Assembly: GCA_938003555.1 (NCBI GenBank)
Contig: CALKXN010000122.1
Location: 1-9,123, forward strand
Source of the DNA: an uncultured Robiginitomaculum sp.
GTDB taxonomy: Bacteria; Pseudomonadota; Alphaproteobacteria; Caulobacterales; Maricaulaceae
Length of the DNA: 9,123 bases
Direction of reading: 5' to 3'
Shown here: one piece after another, positions 1 to 5,865 of the stretch
How the letters are laid out: each line of letters begins with the position of its first letter
Position numbering within the stretch: position 1 is the first letter of the stretch
The notes under the pieces: model-generated
The model's input: the letters and a program-made list of their open reading frames with translations, nothing else
Database searches by the model: none
What the model was told of the DNA's origin: nothing
Made by a program: the position numbers and the translations under genes

Positions 1-317
1 AGCTTGAAGCGCAACTGGCAGATCGCAAGATCATGTTCGAACTGTCCAAAGCCGCCAATTCGTGGCTGGCTGGAAAAGGCTATGACCGTCAATTTGGCGC
101 GCGTCCTCTCGGCCGGGCCATACAGGAGCACATCAAAAAACCGATTGCCGAAGAAATTCTATTCGGCAAGCTCAAAAATGGCGGCCTCGTCAAAGTTGGC
201 GTCGATAAGAAGAAGGACATTCTCACCTTCAAAATCGTCCCGCCTGAGCAGCTTAAAATCGAAGGTAAAAAAGGCGGCGGAAACTTGCCGGCTCCCAAGC
301 CTAAGGAAGACGCGTAG
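1..317 (+). CDS. clpA: ATP-dependent Clp protease ATP-binding subunit ClpA, C-terminal part (5' truncated)
   Basis: This is the last 104 or so codons of a Clp/Hsp100 ATPase, read in the frame starting at base 3 and ending at TAG 315-317. The visible part is the C-terminal D2-small domain. It carries the family signature YDRQFGARPLGRAIQ followed by IKKPIAEEILFGKL and a GG turn, which is the sensor-2 region; the Arg of GARPL senses bound nucleotide. The IKKPIAEEILFGKL wording fits ClpA better than ClpB or HslU. ClpA hexamers unfold substrates, including ClpS-delivered N-degron proteins, and thread them into ClpP in the cytoplasm. The tail after the domain is short, rich in Lys, Gly and Pro, and ends KPKEDA. 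The ATPase modules and any upstream clpS lie outside the window. ClpC is a weaker alternative. Confidence 0.9.
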   Translation, partial: LEAQLADRKIMFELSKAANSWLAGKGYDRQFGARPLGRAIQEHIKKPIAEEILFGKLKNGGLVKVGVDKKKDILTFKIVPPEQLKIEGKKGGGNLPAPKPKEDA

Positions 318-322
318 CGCCC

Positions 323-374
323 GTAATCAATCCAGTGGATTGATTACAGCGAAGCGCAGACAGGCTATGCCTGT
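323..374. repeat. Two tandem perfect stem-loops behind clpA
   Basis: The first inverted repeat has 11-bp arms, GTAATCAATCC at 323-333 and GGATTGATTAC at 337-347, around the triplet AGT. The second has 6-bp arms, ACAGGC at 360-365 and GCCTGT at 369-374, around TAT. Neither is followed by a T-run, so they are not classical terminators. They may form a small palindromic repeat unit in the clpA 3' untranslated region, acting in mRNA 3'-end stability or as a dispersed extragenic element. The pairing is read directly from the bases; the role is inference. Confidence 0.6.
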
Positions 375-391
375 GGAAGCAAGAGTGAATT

Positions 392-421
392 AAAAAGCCG
401 GCACGCAGTTGCCGGCTTTTT
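392..421 (+). terminator. Rho-independent terminator of clpA
   Basis: A perfect 12-bp stem pairs AAAAAGCCGGCA (392-403) with TGCCGGCTTTTT (410-421) around the loop CGCAGT. It has a GC-rich core and ends in five Ts on the plus strand. It lies 75 bases after the clpA stop and before the next plus-strand gene, so that gene probably has its own promoter. The A-tract on the other side would let it work in both directions. Confidence 0.9.
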
Positions 422-458
422 ATTGCCCCAACCCCCGGCCCCTATGCTACCCTCCCTC

Positions 459-965
459 ATGCCAAGCCATTCCGACACCCCAAGCCGCAATCAATTCCTC
501 GCACTGGAAGATGACGCTTTGCTGCGCCAATGCCGCCAAGAAAATTACCGCGCTTCGGGCCCGGGCGGGCAGCATCGTAATAAGACCGACTCGGCGGTTC
601 GGTTATCTTTGCTGGACGGATCAGTTGTTGCAACGTGCTCAGATCATCGCTCTCAACATCGCAACCGCGCAGAAGCCCTGCGCAGGCTGCGGATCGTTCT
701 CGCTATAGAGCGGCGCGAGCGGGTTAAAAATGAGGCGTGGGACGGCCCTTGGAAGCTGGGCCGAAAAGACCGCCGCTACGCCGCATTTCTCGCGCATGTT
801 TTGGACGTGCTCGCCAGCCATGACTGGGCGGTGGGACTCGCCGCCGAAGGACTGGGCACATCGACAGGAAAGCTCATCCGCAGCCTCGCCCGCGACCCAC
901 AGGCCTGGAACGCCGTGAATAAAGGGCGGGCGGAATTAGGGCTCGTAAATTTAAGGATGCCTTAA
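459..965 (+). CDS. Peptide chain release factor-like protein (RF-1 domain, GGQ motif)
   Basis: This is a 168-residue protein with one class-I release-factor catalytic domain. The start at ATG 459 is chosen from typical N-terminal length; ATG 444 is an equal alternative and neither has a clear Shine-Dalgarno site. GPGGQHRNKTDSAVRL lies at residues 34-49, with GGQ at 36-38, followed by the RSQHRNRAEALRRLR segment that closes the RF-1 fold. The GGQ loop promotes peptidyl-tRNA hydrolysis in the ribosomal A site. No codon-recognition domain is present, so it is not RF1 or RF2. The C-terminal part (about 90-168) is helical, with Trp-rich and Arg-rich patches and a segment GTSTGKLIRSLARDPQAW. It lacks an obvious ArfB-like basic tail. 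A ribosome-rescue hydrolase is likely, though ArfB itself is not supported. It sits alone between the clpA terminator and a repeat region. Confidence 0.8.
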   Translation: MPSHSDTPSRNQFLALEDDALLRQCRQENYRASGPGGQHRNKTDSAVRLSLLDGSVVATCSDHRSQHRNRAEALRRLRIVLAIERRERVKNEAWDGPWKLGRKDRRYAAFLAHVLDVLASHDWAVGLAAEGLGTSTGKLIRSLARDPQAWNAVNKGRAELGLVNLRMP

Positions 966-984
966 AGGGTTAACAATCCAACCC

Positions 985-1092
985 CGTTCATCCCTGCGAA
1001 GGCAGGGACCTATTCTGTGAAGCAATATCCGTTTGAAGGACAGCCGACCCCGCAGCTTTCGCAAAAGATCCCTGCCTTCGCAGGGGTGAGCG
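985..1092. repeat. Palindromic repeat element A
   Basis: Two 27-base arms (985-1011 and 1066-1092) are inverted copies matching at 24 of 27 positions. Each arm is itself a small hairpin: CCCTGC-GAAG-GCAGGG at 992-1007 and CCCTGC-CTTC-GCAGGG at 1070-1085. The result is a nested palindrome of about 108 bp with a 54-base non-repeated centre. It begins 20 bases after the release-factor-like gene. No coding capacity is evident. The design resembles the short dispersed GTCATCCC-GCGAAGGCGGG type elements of alphaproteobacterial genomes; its copy number cannot be judged here. Confidence 0.75.
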
Positions 1093-1138
1093 GGAGGGAG
1101 GTAGATAAATTCACCGCGTGTCATGCCCCGCAACACGC

Positions 1139-1250
1139 CGTCATTCCGACCCAGCATAGCCGGCCGGAATCCATGCCTGAATATCGCGCCTATTGGAGCA
1201 TTAGATATTTATGAAAACATCTCGGCGGGGATTCTGGCTACGCTAGGCGT
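1139..1250. repeat. Repeat element B, degenerate relative of element C
   Basis: The left arm starts CGTCATTCCGAC at 1139 and continues to about 1190. Over 52 bases it agrees with the left arm of element C (1841-1892) at roughly four positions in five, including shared ATCCATGCCT and ATATCGCG blocks. The right arm is poorly preserved: the reverse complement of 1230-1250 is only a loose match (a GATTCTGGCTACGC segment). The element runs up to the stop codon of the minus-strand regulator. The 966-1249 interval otherwise shows no gene. Confidence 0.55.
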
Positions 1251-1711
1251 CAGCCGTCCAGACCGGCTTTGTTTTGAAAATGTGTCACAAGCTCCACAAT
1301 CACCACGGTTAAGCCAAACCCCGCCAGCCCAACTGTCCACCAAATCGCAGGCACCACCATAGTGTAACCGCCCGCCCCGTCACTGAAACTTATGCCCGCA
1401 AACACAACCATTCCGAAAATATAAGATGCAAGATTAATCAAAAAGCCAAGCCGTAAGGCATTTATGGCTTTCGCGCTTTTCCGACGCAATTCATTCTCGG
1501 CTTGCGCGCGCGGATCTACAGTCAGCGCGATGACATCAACATTATATGCCGCCGCCAAAGCCATGACAGACTCACGCGATGCGCCCTCTCCGTTCTCAAT
1601 ACGCTGCACTGTTCTAAGGCTAACGCCCGCCGCATCGGCAAGATGCTCTTGCGACCAACACCGTTCTTCGCGCCAGCGCTTAATCTTTGCCCCATCTGGA
1701 TTGACTTGCAT
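1250..1711 (-). CDS. XRE-family helix-turn-helix regulator with C-terminal two-helix membrane domain
   Basis: This is a 153-residue protein. ATG at 1711 is chosen because AAGGAG lies 6 bases upstream; the longer reading from 1738 lacks such a site. Residues 8-62 form an XRE/Cro-like DNA-binding domain (IKRWREERCWSQEHLADAAGV, then SLRTVQRIENGE, the usual recognition-helix pattern). A short charged linker (about 66-84) is followed by two hydrophobic spans, about 85-107 and 117-140, joined by a Gly-rich loop, which resembles the 2TM domain often fused to such regulators. It is therefore a membrane-tethered transcription factor; its signal and targets are not visible. It stands alone on the minus strand, bracketed by repeat elements B and C. 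The stop codon falls at the edge of element B. Confidence 0.85.
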   Translation of the reverse strand: MQVNPDGAKIKRWREERCWSQEHLADAAGVSLRTVQRIENGEGASRESVMALAAAYNVDVIALTVDPRAQAENELRRKSAKAINALRLGFLINLASYIFGMVVFAGISFSDGAGGYTMVVPAIWWTVGLAGFGLTVVIVELVTHFQNKAGLDG

Positions 1712-1744
1712 GGAATACTCCTTCGTTCTGCCTAACATGGCCGA

Positions 1745-1771
1745 ACCAAAGTACCAAAATTCTATATTTTG
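1745..1771. promoter_or_regulatory. Possible operator upstream of the XRE-2TM gene
   Basis: About 35-60 bases upstream of the ATG at 1711 there is an inverted repeat CAAAAT-TCTAT-ATTTTG (1755-1771). Next to it is a short direct repeat, ACCAAA at 1745-1750 and again at 1753-1758. XRE repressors commonly bind such sites and regulate themselves. AT-rich palindromes of this size also occur by chance, so the assignment is weak. Confidence 0.3.
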
Positions 1772-1838
1772 ACCACGTCAGCGCTATGACAGCCAGCCGT
1801 CAAAGACGCGGCAGCGGGACGTCTCCCCCTTACGACTC

Positions 1839-1968
1839 TCCGTCATTCCGACGCGGCGCAGCCGTTCGAAATCCATGCCTTGATATCGCGGCAATCAGAG
1901 AAGTCTGCATATATTAAAATATCTAGATATGGATTCCGGCTGCGCTTTGCGCAGCTCGGAATGACGGA
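1839..1968. repeat. Nested palindromic repeat element C (130 bp, MITE-like)
   Basis: The ends are perfect 12-base inverted repeats, TCCGTCATTCCG at 1839-1850 and CGGAATGACGGA at 1957-1968. The inversion continues imperfectly inward through CGCAGCCG, AATCCAT and GATATC segments. The right arm holds a perfect hairpin, GCTGCGC-TTT-GCGCAGC (1939-1955). The centre is AT-rich. It lies 17 bases beyond the stop of the M49 lipoprotein gene and could act as that gene's 3' stem-loop. It has no open frame of note and no flanking duplication that I can identify. The rest of 1712-1985 contains only the upstream region of the XRE gene. Confidence 0.75.
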
Positions 1969-1985
1969 CAGTTTGGGTTCTGACC

Positions 1986-3662
1986 CTAAATCTTGTCCGG
2001 ATAAGACGGACGGATATCATACGGAATATCGTCGAGTTTATTAAGAATCGTCTGCGCCTCAGCATCAAGCTTACCATATTTATCCAGAAACGCTTTGGCG
2101 GCGTCATAATTCCCGTCGCCTTGCAGAACGACGACCTTGCCTGTTAAATCTGAAATCGCTTGCTCCATTTTGGCAAAATCAATCTCAAAACGCTCTTGTT
2201 TTGGAAGCCATGTTACAGCGCCAACTTCGCGAAAATAGCTATATTGAAAGGCTGCGCCTTGGCCGTGAGCGGCGTCGATACCGAAACGCATAGAGCGGAA
2301 TAATCCGGTGAAATATGTCGCCATCATGGACTCTTTTTCCGACATCGGAATTTCGCCGCGTTCCATCATATAAATAATATTATAGACGCCCATCACATCA
2401 GCTTTGCCCTCTTCCATACCAGAATACAGATCTTTGAGCTGCGCATTAACTGTCGTTTGTTCGCCGTTCACGGTGATGGTGCCCGGCCCAAGACTGTGGG
2501 ATAATTCGTGGAATAATGTGTCCATGGACATATATTTTTTGACCGTCAAACTCGCTTGACCGTCAATCAAAACGCGCTCTCCAATCGGCTTGAGGATCAA
2601 GTCATATTTCGCGCCAAGGACATTGTTCAGGATAACCTTTTTCGCCCCTTTGGCTTCGCGCACGCGCTCATCATTGGGCAGGTTAAACGCAATAGTCTGT
2701 ACGCCCGGGACATTATCGCCGCCGCCGTGAATTTGGTACGCCGCCACGATCGGGCTTTCAAATCCGCGCGCAAAGTTTTTATAGCTCTCCTCAACAGGCA
2801 GGTTCTTTTCCATATCTTTGAGGAAGTCTTTATATTTCCCAAGCGCCTTGGACTCTTCGGGGTTCTTGACCGTGATGAAAGTTTCAAATGCGGTTTTGTA
2901 TCCAAACAGCCCGTCATCATAAACTTCATAGGGGCCGTACACGACTTCAATCGGGCCATCTAAATCCATCCACGCCATTTCAGAGGCGAAGTAATTATCG
3001 GTCAGTAGCGCTTTGGCGCGAAGGTTTAGAAATCGTCTCAGCTTAGCATTTTTCGTTACTTTCGCCGCTTGGCGAAGTTTGAGCGCGGCAGGTTCGAGGA
3101 AGGTTTTATATTCCACAGAATATGGCACAGCATATAACGCGCCCTCATCATCCCGTTTGATGACCGTATAGCCGGAGGTGAACGCGGCTTTATCATCGGG
3201 GTTAGCTTTAATATGCGCCTCAAATTCAGCCTTGGTCATATCGGCGGGGTAAAACCCTGCGCCTTTGGGGCATGGCGTATCGCCGTAAAAAACATGGCCT
3301 TCATTGAGCGTGTCGCAAACGCCATAATGCAGATCGAACATGGACAGCATGAGCGGGTCGCCCGATGCCGCAATTTCTTCGCGGATCGCGGGATTGTTCG
3401 GGCCAAGTTGGCGGATGTAAATTTGGTCGATATAAACGCTCGCTTCGATCAGTAGATTGACAACTTTGCGCTCCTCAGCGGTCAGAAACGATGTATCTGC
3501 GTCCATTGTGATCGGCGCGACTTTGTCATGCTCGGTTTGAAGGTCATAGCTCTTCATAGCCTTTGTCTCGGAGACATTACTTGGATTTGAGCTATCCGCG
3601 GGCTTGGGGCTACAGCCTGCAAGAAGTGCAGCGGCGGCGATAGTGGTAAGAAGAATGCGCAT
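1986..3662 (-). CDS. Dipeptidyl-peptidase III family (M49) zinc metallopeptidase, lipoprotein
   Basis: This is a 558-residue exported lipoprotein. The start at 3662 has AAGGA about 7 bases upstream. Residues 1-17 are a lipoprotein signal with lipobox LAGC; Cys17 would be lipidated, anchoring the enzyme to a membrane facing the periplasm. The zinc site reads HELSH at 385-389 (His385 and His389 as ligands, Glu386 as catalytic base), then LGPG, with a second motif EEGKAD at 417-422 supplying the third ligand (Glu418). This pairing matches the M49 HEXXGH/EEXXAE signature. However, the first motif is a pentapeptide HEXXH rather than the hexapeptide of eukaryotic DPP III. Length is somewhat shorter than the roughly 700-residue classical enzymes. 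A role in cutting dipeptides from oligopeptides in the periplasm is inferred from the family; the actual substrate is unknown. It is divergent from panC and transcribed alone. Confidence 0.85.
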   Translation of the reverse strand: MRILLTTIAAAALLAGCSPKPADSSNPSNVSETKAMKSYDLQTEHDKVAPITMDADTSFLTAEERKVVNLLIEASVYIDQIYIRQLGPNNPAIREEIAASGDPLMLSMFDLHYGVCDTLNEGHVFYGDTPCPKGAGFYPADMTKAEFEAHIKANPDDKAAFTSGYTVIKRDDEGALYAVPYSVEYKTFLEPAALKLRQAAKVTKNAKLRRFLNLRAKALLTDNYFASEMAWMDLDGPIEVVYGPYEVYDDGLFGYKTAFETFITVKNPEESKALGKYKDFLKDMEKNLPVEESYKNFARGFESPIVAAYQIHGGGDNVPGVQTIAFNLPNDERVREAKGAKKVILNNVLGAKYDLILKPIGERVLIDGQASLTVKKYMSMDTLFHELSHSLGPGTITVNGEQTTVNAQLKDLYSGMEEGKADVMGVYNIIYMMERGEIPMSEKESMMATYFTGLFRSMRFGIDAAHGQGAAFQYSYFREVGAVTWLPKQERFEIDFAKMEQAISDLTGKVVVLQGDGNYDAAKAFLDKYGKLDAEAQTILNKLDDIPYDIRPSYPDKI

Positions 3663-3685
3663 AATATATCCTTTTAAGTTGCCAC

Positions 3686-3714
3686 AGTTTAGGCAGATAA
3701 TTTGTGTCCTGCAA
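3686..3714 (-). promoter_or_regulatory. Candidate sigma70-type promoter of the M49 lipoprotein gene
   Basis: Read on the minus strand, TTGCAG (3714-3709) and TAAACT (3691-3686) are separated by 17 bases. The -10 box lies 23 bases before the ATG at 3662, which leaves room for the AAGGA ribosome site. The match is moderate (3 of 6 and 4 of 6), so this is a suggestion only. Confidence 0.35.
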
Positions 3715-3764
3715 TCGCGTTATTCAGGCTTCCCATAATGACGCGCCGCGCCTAAAAGCAAGTT

Positions 3765-4616
3765 ATGACACAGATAAAAATCGTTCGAACATTGCGCGAC
3801 CTGCGCGGGCAAATTTGGGAATGGCGCGGGAGCGGCGAAACCATTGGATTCGTGCCCACCATGGGCGCGCTGCATGACGGGCATTTATCCCTGATCCGTC
3901 TGTCCCATAAACACACAAGTAAATCCGTGGCGAGTATTTTCGTCAACCCGACACAATTTGCGCCGGGCGAAGATTTTGAAAGCTATCCGCGCACCGAAGA
4001 AGCCGATGTGGCCGCGCTAGCCAGCGCCGGATGCGATCTGGTTTACATCCCTGAGCCCGGGTCGATGTATGAGGAAAATCACAGCACCAGCATTCATATT
4101 ACCGGCGTGGCCGAGAGCCTTGAGACCGATCACCGGCCGACCTTTTTTGACGGCGTCGCCATTGTGGTCGCCAAGCTGCTCAATCGCTGCGCGCCCGATG
4201 TGGCGATATTTGGTGAGAAAGATTACCAACAGCTGGCCACAATCCGCCGCCTCGTCATTGACTTGGATATGCCCGTGAAAATCGTCGGCGCGCCGATTGC
4301 GCGCGACGCGCATGGCCTAGCGCTGTCCTCGCGCAATCAATATTTCGATGTCGAAGGCCTCGCGCTGGCGCGCAAACTCAATGTCATTATGCAGGACTGC
4401 GCCGAGAAAATGCGCGGCGGCATGAATGTCGACCTCGCCGCAGCGCAGGCGAAACAGACATTTCTAGACACAGGGTTCGAGTCCGTCGACTATGTCTCCG
4501 TCGCCTCAACCCATTCTCTCACTCCGCTCGCCGGCGGCATATTAGACCGCCCCGCGCGGCTGCTCATTGCCCTGCATTGCAAAGGCGTGAGGCTGATTGA
4601 TAATTGCGAGATTTAG
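3765..4616 (+). CDS. panC: Pantothenate synthetase (pantoate--beta-alanine ligase)
   Basis: This is a 283-residue cytoplasmic enzyme of normal family length. It joins D-pantoate and beta-alanine using ATP through a pantoyl-adenylate, the last step of pantothenate (coenzyme A precursor) synthesis. Family motifs appear in order: PTMGALHDGH at 31-40 (the HIGH-like ATP site, His37 and His40), FVNPTQF at 59-65, the pantoate-region segment RPTFFDGVAIVVAKLLN at 124-140, FGEKDYQQ at 149-156, and the KMSKS-like LALSSRN at 185-191. In the RPTFF segment the histidine often found in RPGHF or RPTHF is absent. No panB is adjacent, so pathway genes are dispersed. The ribosome site is weak; a CATAAT at 3734-3739 could be a -10 box but has no good partner. 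The 3' end overlaps the convergent PepSY gene by four bases. Confidence 0.97.
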   Translation: MTQIKIVRTLRDLRGQIWEWRGSGETIGFVPTMGALHDGHLSLIRLSHKHTSKSVASIFVNPTQFAPGEDFESYPRTEEADVAALASAGCDLVYIPEPGSMYEENHSTSIHITGVAESLETDHRPTFFDGVAIVVAKLLNRCAPDVAIFGEKDYQQLATIRRLVIDLDMPVKIVGAPIARDAHGLALSSRNQYFDVEGLALARKLNVIMQDCAEKMRGGMNVDLAAAQAKQTFLDTGFESVDYVSVASTHSLTPLAGGILDRPARLLIALHCKGVRLIDNCEI

Positions 4617-5152
4617 AGAAACACCAAAGCCAAGAACACAACCAAGCCCGCTGCGCTGACCATAATCGATTGTCTGCGCAGAACTTTGGAGGCAAGGCCG
4701 AGCCAGAAGCCGGACAGGACGACAAAGAACAGAGCGAGCGCGACGAATTTTTGATACCATTTAAACGCCACAGGGCCGTGACCTTTGTGCAGCTCCATCG
4801 CGGCGGCGACAAAATTCGGTGTCTTGCGCGCGGCGGTCATGACGCCATTTTTATTTTCAAATTGATAATATGCGCGCGATGTCGGGCGCGTTTGAATGAC
4901 ATTGCCGCGATTTTTAATATACTGAAATTTCGCGCTCTGGCCTTGATCCGACAGGAATGTTTTAACGTCGGCCTCTAAGGTCGGGCTTTTGAAATCTAGC
5001 ATGACGCCTGCAGGAACGCTTAGAGGTTCGCTGGATATATTGCCCTTTTGCCCCATCAAATAGAGCCCGCCGGAAATCGCGACAAGAATGAATGCCGGAG
5101 CCATAAAGGCGGCAAGGATAAGGTGGAGCTTGATAATCAATTGTCGGGTCAT
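4613..5152 (-). CDS. PepSY-associated transmembrane protein
   Basis: This is a 179-residue inner-membrane protein. TM1 covers about residues 9-33, following the typical N-terminal KLHLILA motif and ending in SGGLYL. A region of about 100 residues (34-133), probably periplasmic, follows. It ends in the diagnostic segment MELHKGHGPVAFKWYQK (119-135). TM2 is about 134-154 with SGFWLGLAS, then LRR, then TM3 at about 162-179 running to the C-terminus. This arrangement matches short PepSY-TM proteins, which are often found near iron or siderophore uptake genes and may handle reduction or assembly steps at the inner membrane; their exact function is unsettled. No TonB receptor is adjacent. An upstream Fur-like palindrome supports iron control. 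The start is set by the need to keep the KLH motif; the ribosome site is poor. Confidence 0.8.
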   Translation of the reverse strand: MTRQLIIKLHLILAAFMAPAFILVAISGGLYLMGQKGNISSEPLSVPAGVMLDFKSPTLEADVKTFLSDQGQSAKFQYIKNRGNVIQTRPTSRAYYQFENKNGVMTAARKTPNFVAAAMELHKGHGPVAFKWYQKFVALALFFVVLSGFWLGLASKVLRRQSIMVSAAGLVVFLALVFL

Positions 5153-5194
5153 GCCTTGCTATATGCGCAATTAAATCGCGCCGCAATATCTATT

Positions 5195-5209
5195 TGAGAA
5201 TGACTCGCA
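5195..5209 (-). promoter_or_regulatory. Candidate Fur box upstream of the PepSY gene
   Basis: TGAGAAT-G-ACTCGCA forms a 7-1-7 imperfect palindrome with five of seven arm positions symmetrical. It is close to the TGAGAATNATTCTCA form of Fur operators. It ends 43 bases upstream of the PepSY gene's ATG, where a repressor would block transcription. It is also about 80 bases upstream of efp on the other strand. The rest of the 5153-5292 intergenic region shows a TATAAC at 5273-5278, a possible efp -10 box without a convincing -35. Confidence 0.45.
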
Positions 5210-5292
5210 CGAGGAGATCGCCGCACTTGCCCATTGCGATGCAGCGCGCCCGCTGTTAGGACGCGCCAAACCTATAACTATGAGGCCTCGCC

Positions 5293-5856
5293 ATGAAAAT
5301 GAACGGCAATGAAATCCGCATCGGCAATATTATCAAGCACCAAGACACGCTCTGGGTTGCGGTAAAATGTAATGCGGTAAAACCCGGTAAAGGCGGCGCC
5401 TTTAATCAGGTCGAGCTTAAGAACATCCTCGATGGGCGTAAGCTCAATGAGCGCTTTCGGGCCTCTGAAACCGTTGAGCGCGTGCGCTTGGATCAAAAGC
5501 CGCATAGCTATCTCTATGCCGAAGGCGATATGCGCGTTTTCATGAATAGCGAAAACTATGAGCAAATCTCGATTAGTGATGAATTTATTGGCGACGCGGC
5601 TGTCTATCTCAATGACGGCATGGAAGTTCAGCTTGAGTTCTACGAAGATCGCCCAATCAGCGTTGAGCTGCCTGAGCAAGTCACGCTGGAAATCACAGAG
5701 ACTGAGCCTGTCGTCAAAGGTCAAACCGCGGCCAATAGTTATAAGCCTGCCATACTCGAAAACGGCGTGCGTACATCCGTTCCGCCCTTTGTGTCCGAAG
5801 GCACAAAGATCGTCGTCATGACGGCGGACGGCTCTTATATTAAACGCGCAGAATAG
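5293..5856 (+). CDS. efp: Elongation factor P
   Basis: This is a 187-residue cytoplasmic translation factor, the usual length. EF-P binds between the P and E sites and stimulates peptide bond formation at polyproline stalls. The KOW-like N-terminal domain contains the loop KPGKGGAF at 30-37; Lys33 is the position modified by beta-lysylation in E. coli (Lys34 there). Whether this organism modifies it is not visible. The two OB-like domains follow, with [15 protein letters not shown] in the middle and the signature [11 protein letters not shown] followed by [13 protein letters not shown] at the C-terminus. The start is ATG 5293; an in-frame ATG at 5299 is an alternative, and GAGG at 5282-5285 can serve either. 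suhB follows after 9 bases, so the two are likely co-transcribed. Confidence 0.97.
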   Translation: MKMNGNEIRIGNIIKHQDTLWVAVKCNAVKPGKGGAFNQVELKNILDGRKLNERFRASETVERVRLDQKPHSYLYAEGDMRVFMNSENYEQISISDEFIGDAAVYLNDGMEVQLEFYEDRPISVELPEQVTLEITETEPVVKGQTAANSYKPAILENGVRTSVPPFVSEGTKIVVMTADGSYIKRAE

Positions 5857-5865
5857 GCGAAAACA

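Noticed and set aside
4..393. 129-codon open frame overlapping the clpA end
   Set aside because: It is out of frame with the clear ClpA C-terminus and has a basic, Ser-rich composition typical of a shadow frame; its tail runs through the stem-loops.
951..1362. Small frames in the repeat region (951-1157, 1017-1214, 1123-1362)
   Set aside because: They lie over palindromic repeats or the XRE gene, lack ribosome sites and have no recognisable protein features.
985..1968. CRISPR array
   Set aside because: The repeats are few, palindromic, unevenly spaced and of two families; no cas genes are present.
2556..2963. 135-codon plus-strand frame inside the M49 gene
   Set aside because: It is antisense to a well-supported metallopeptidase with intact motifs and shows no recognisable domain.
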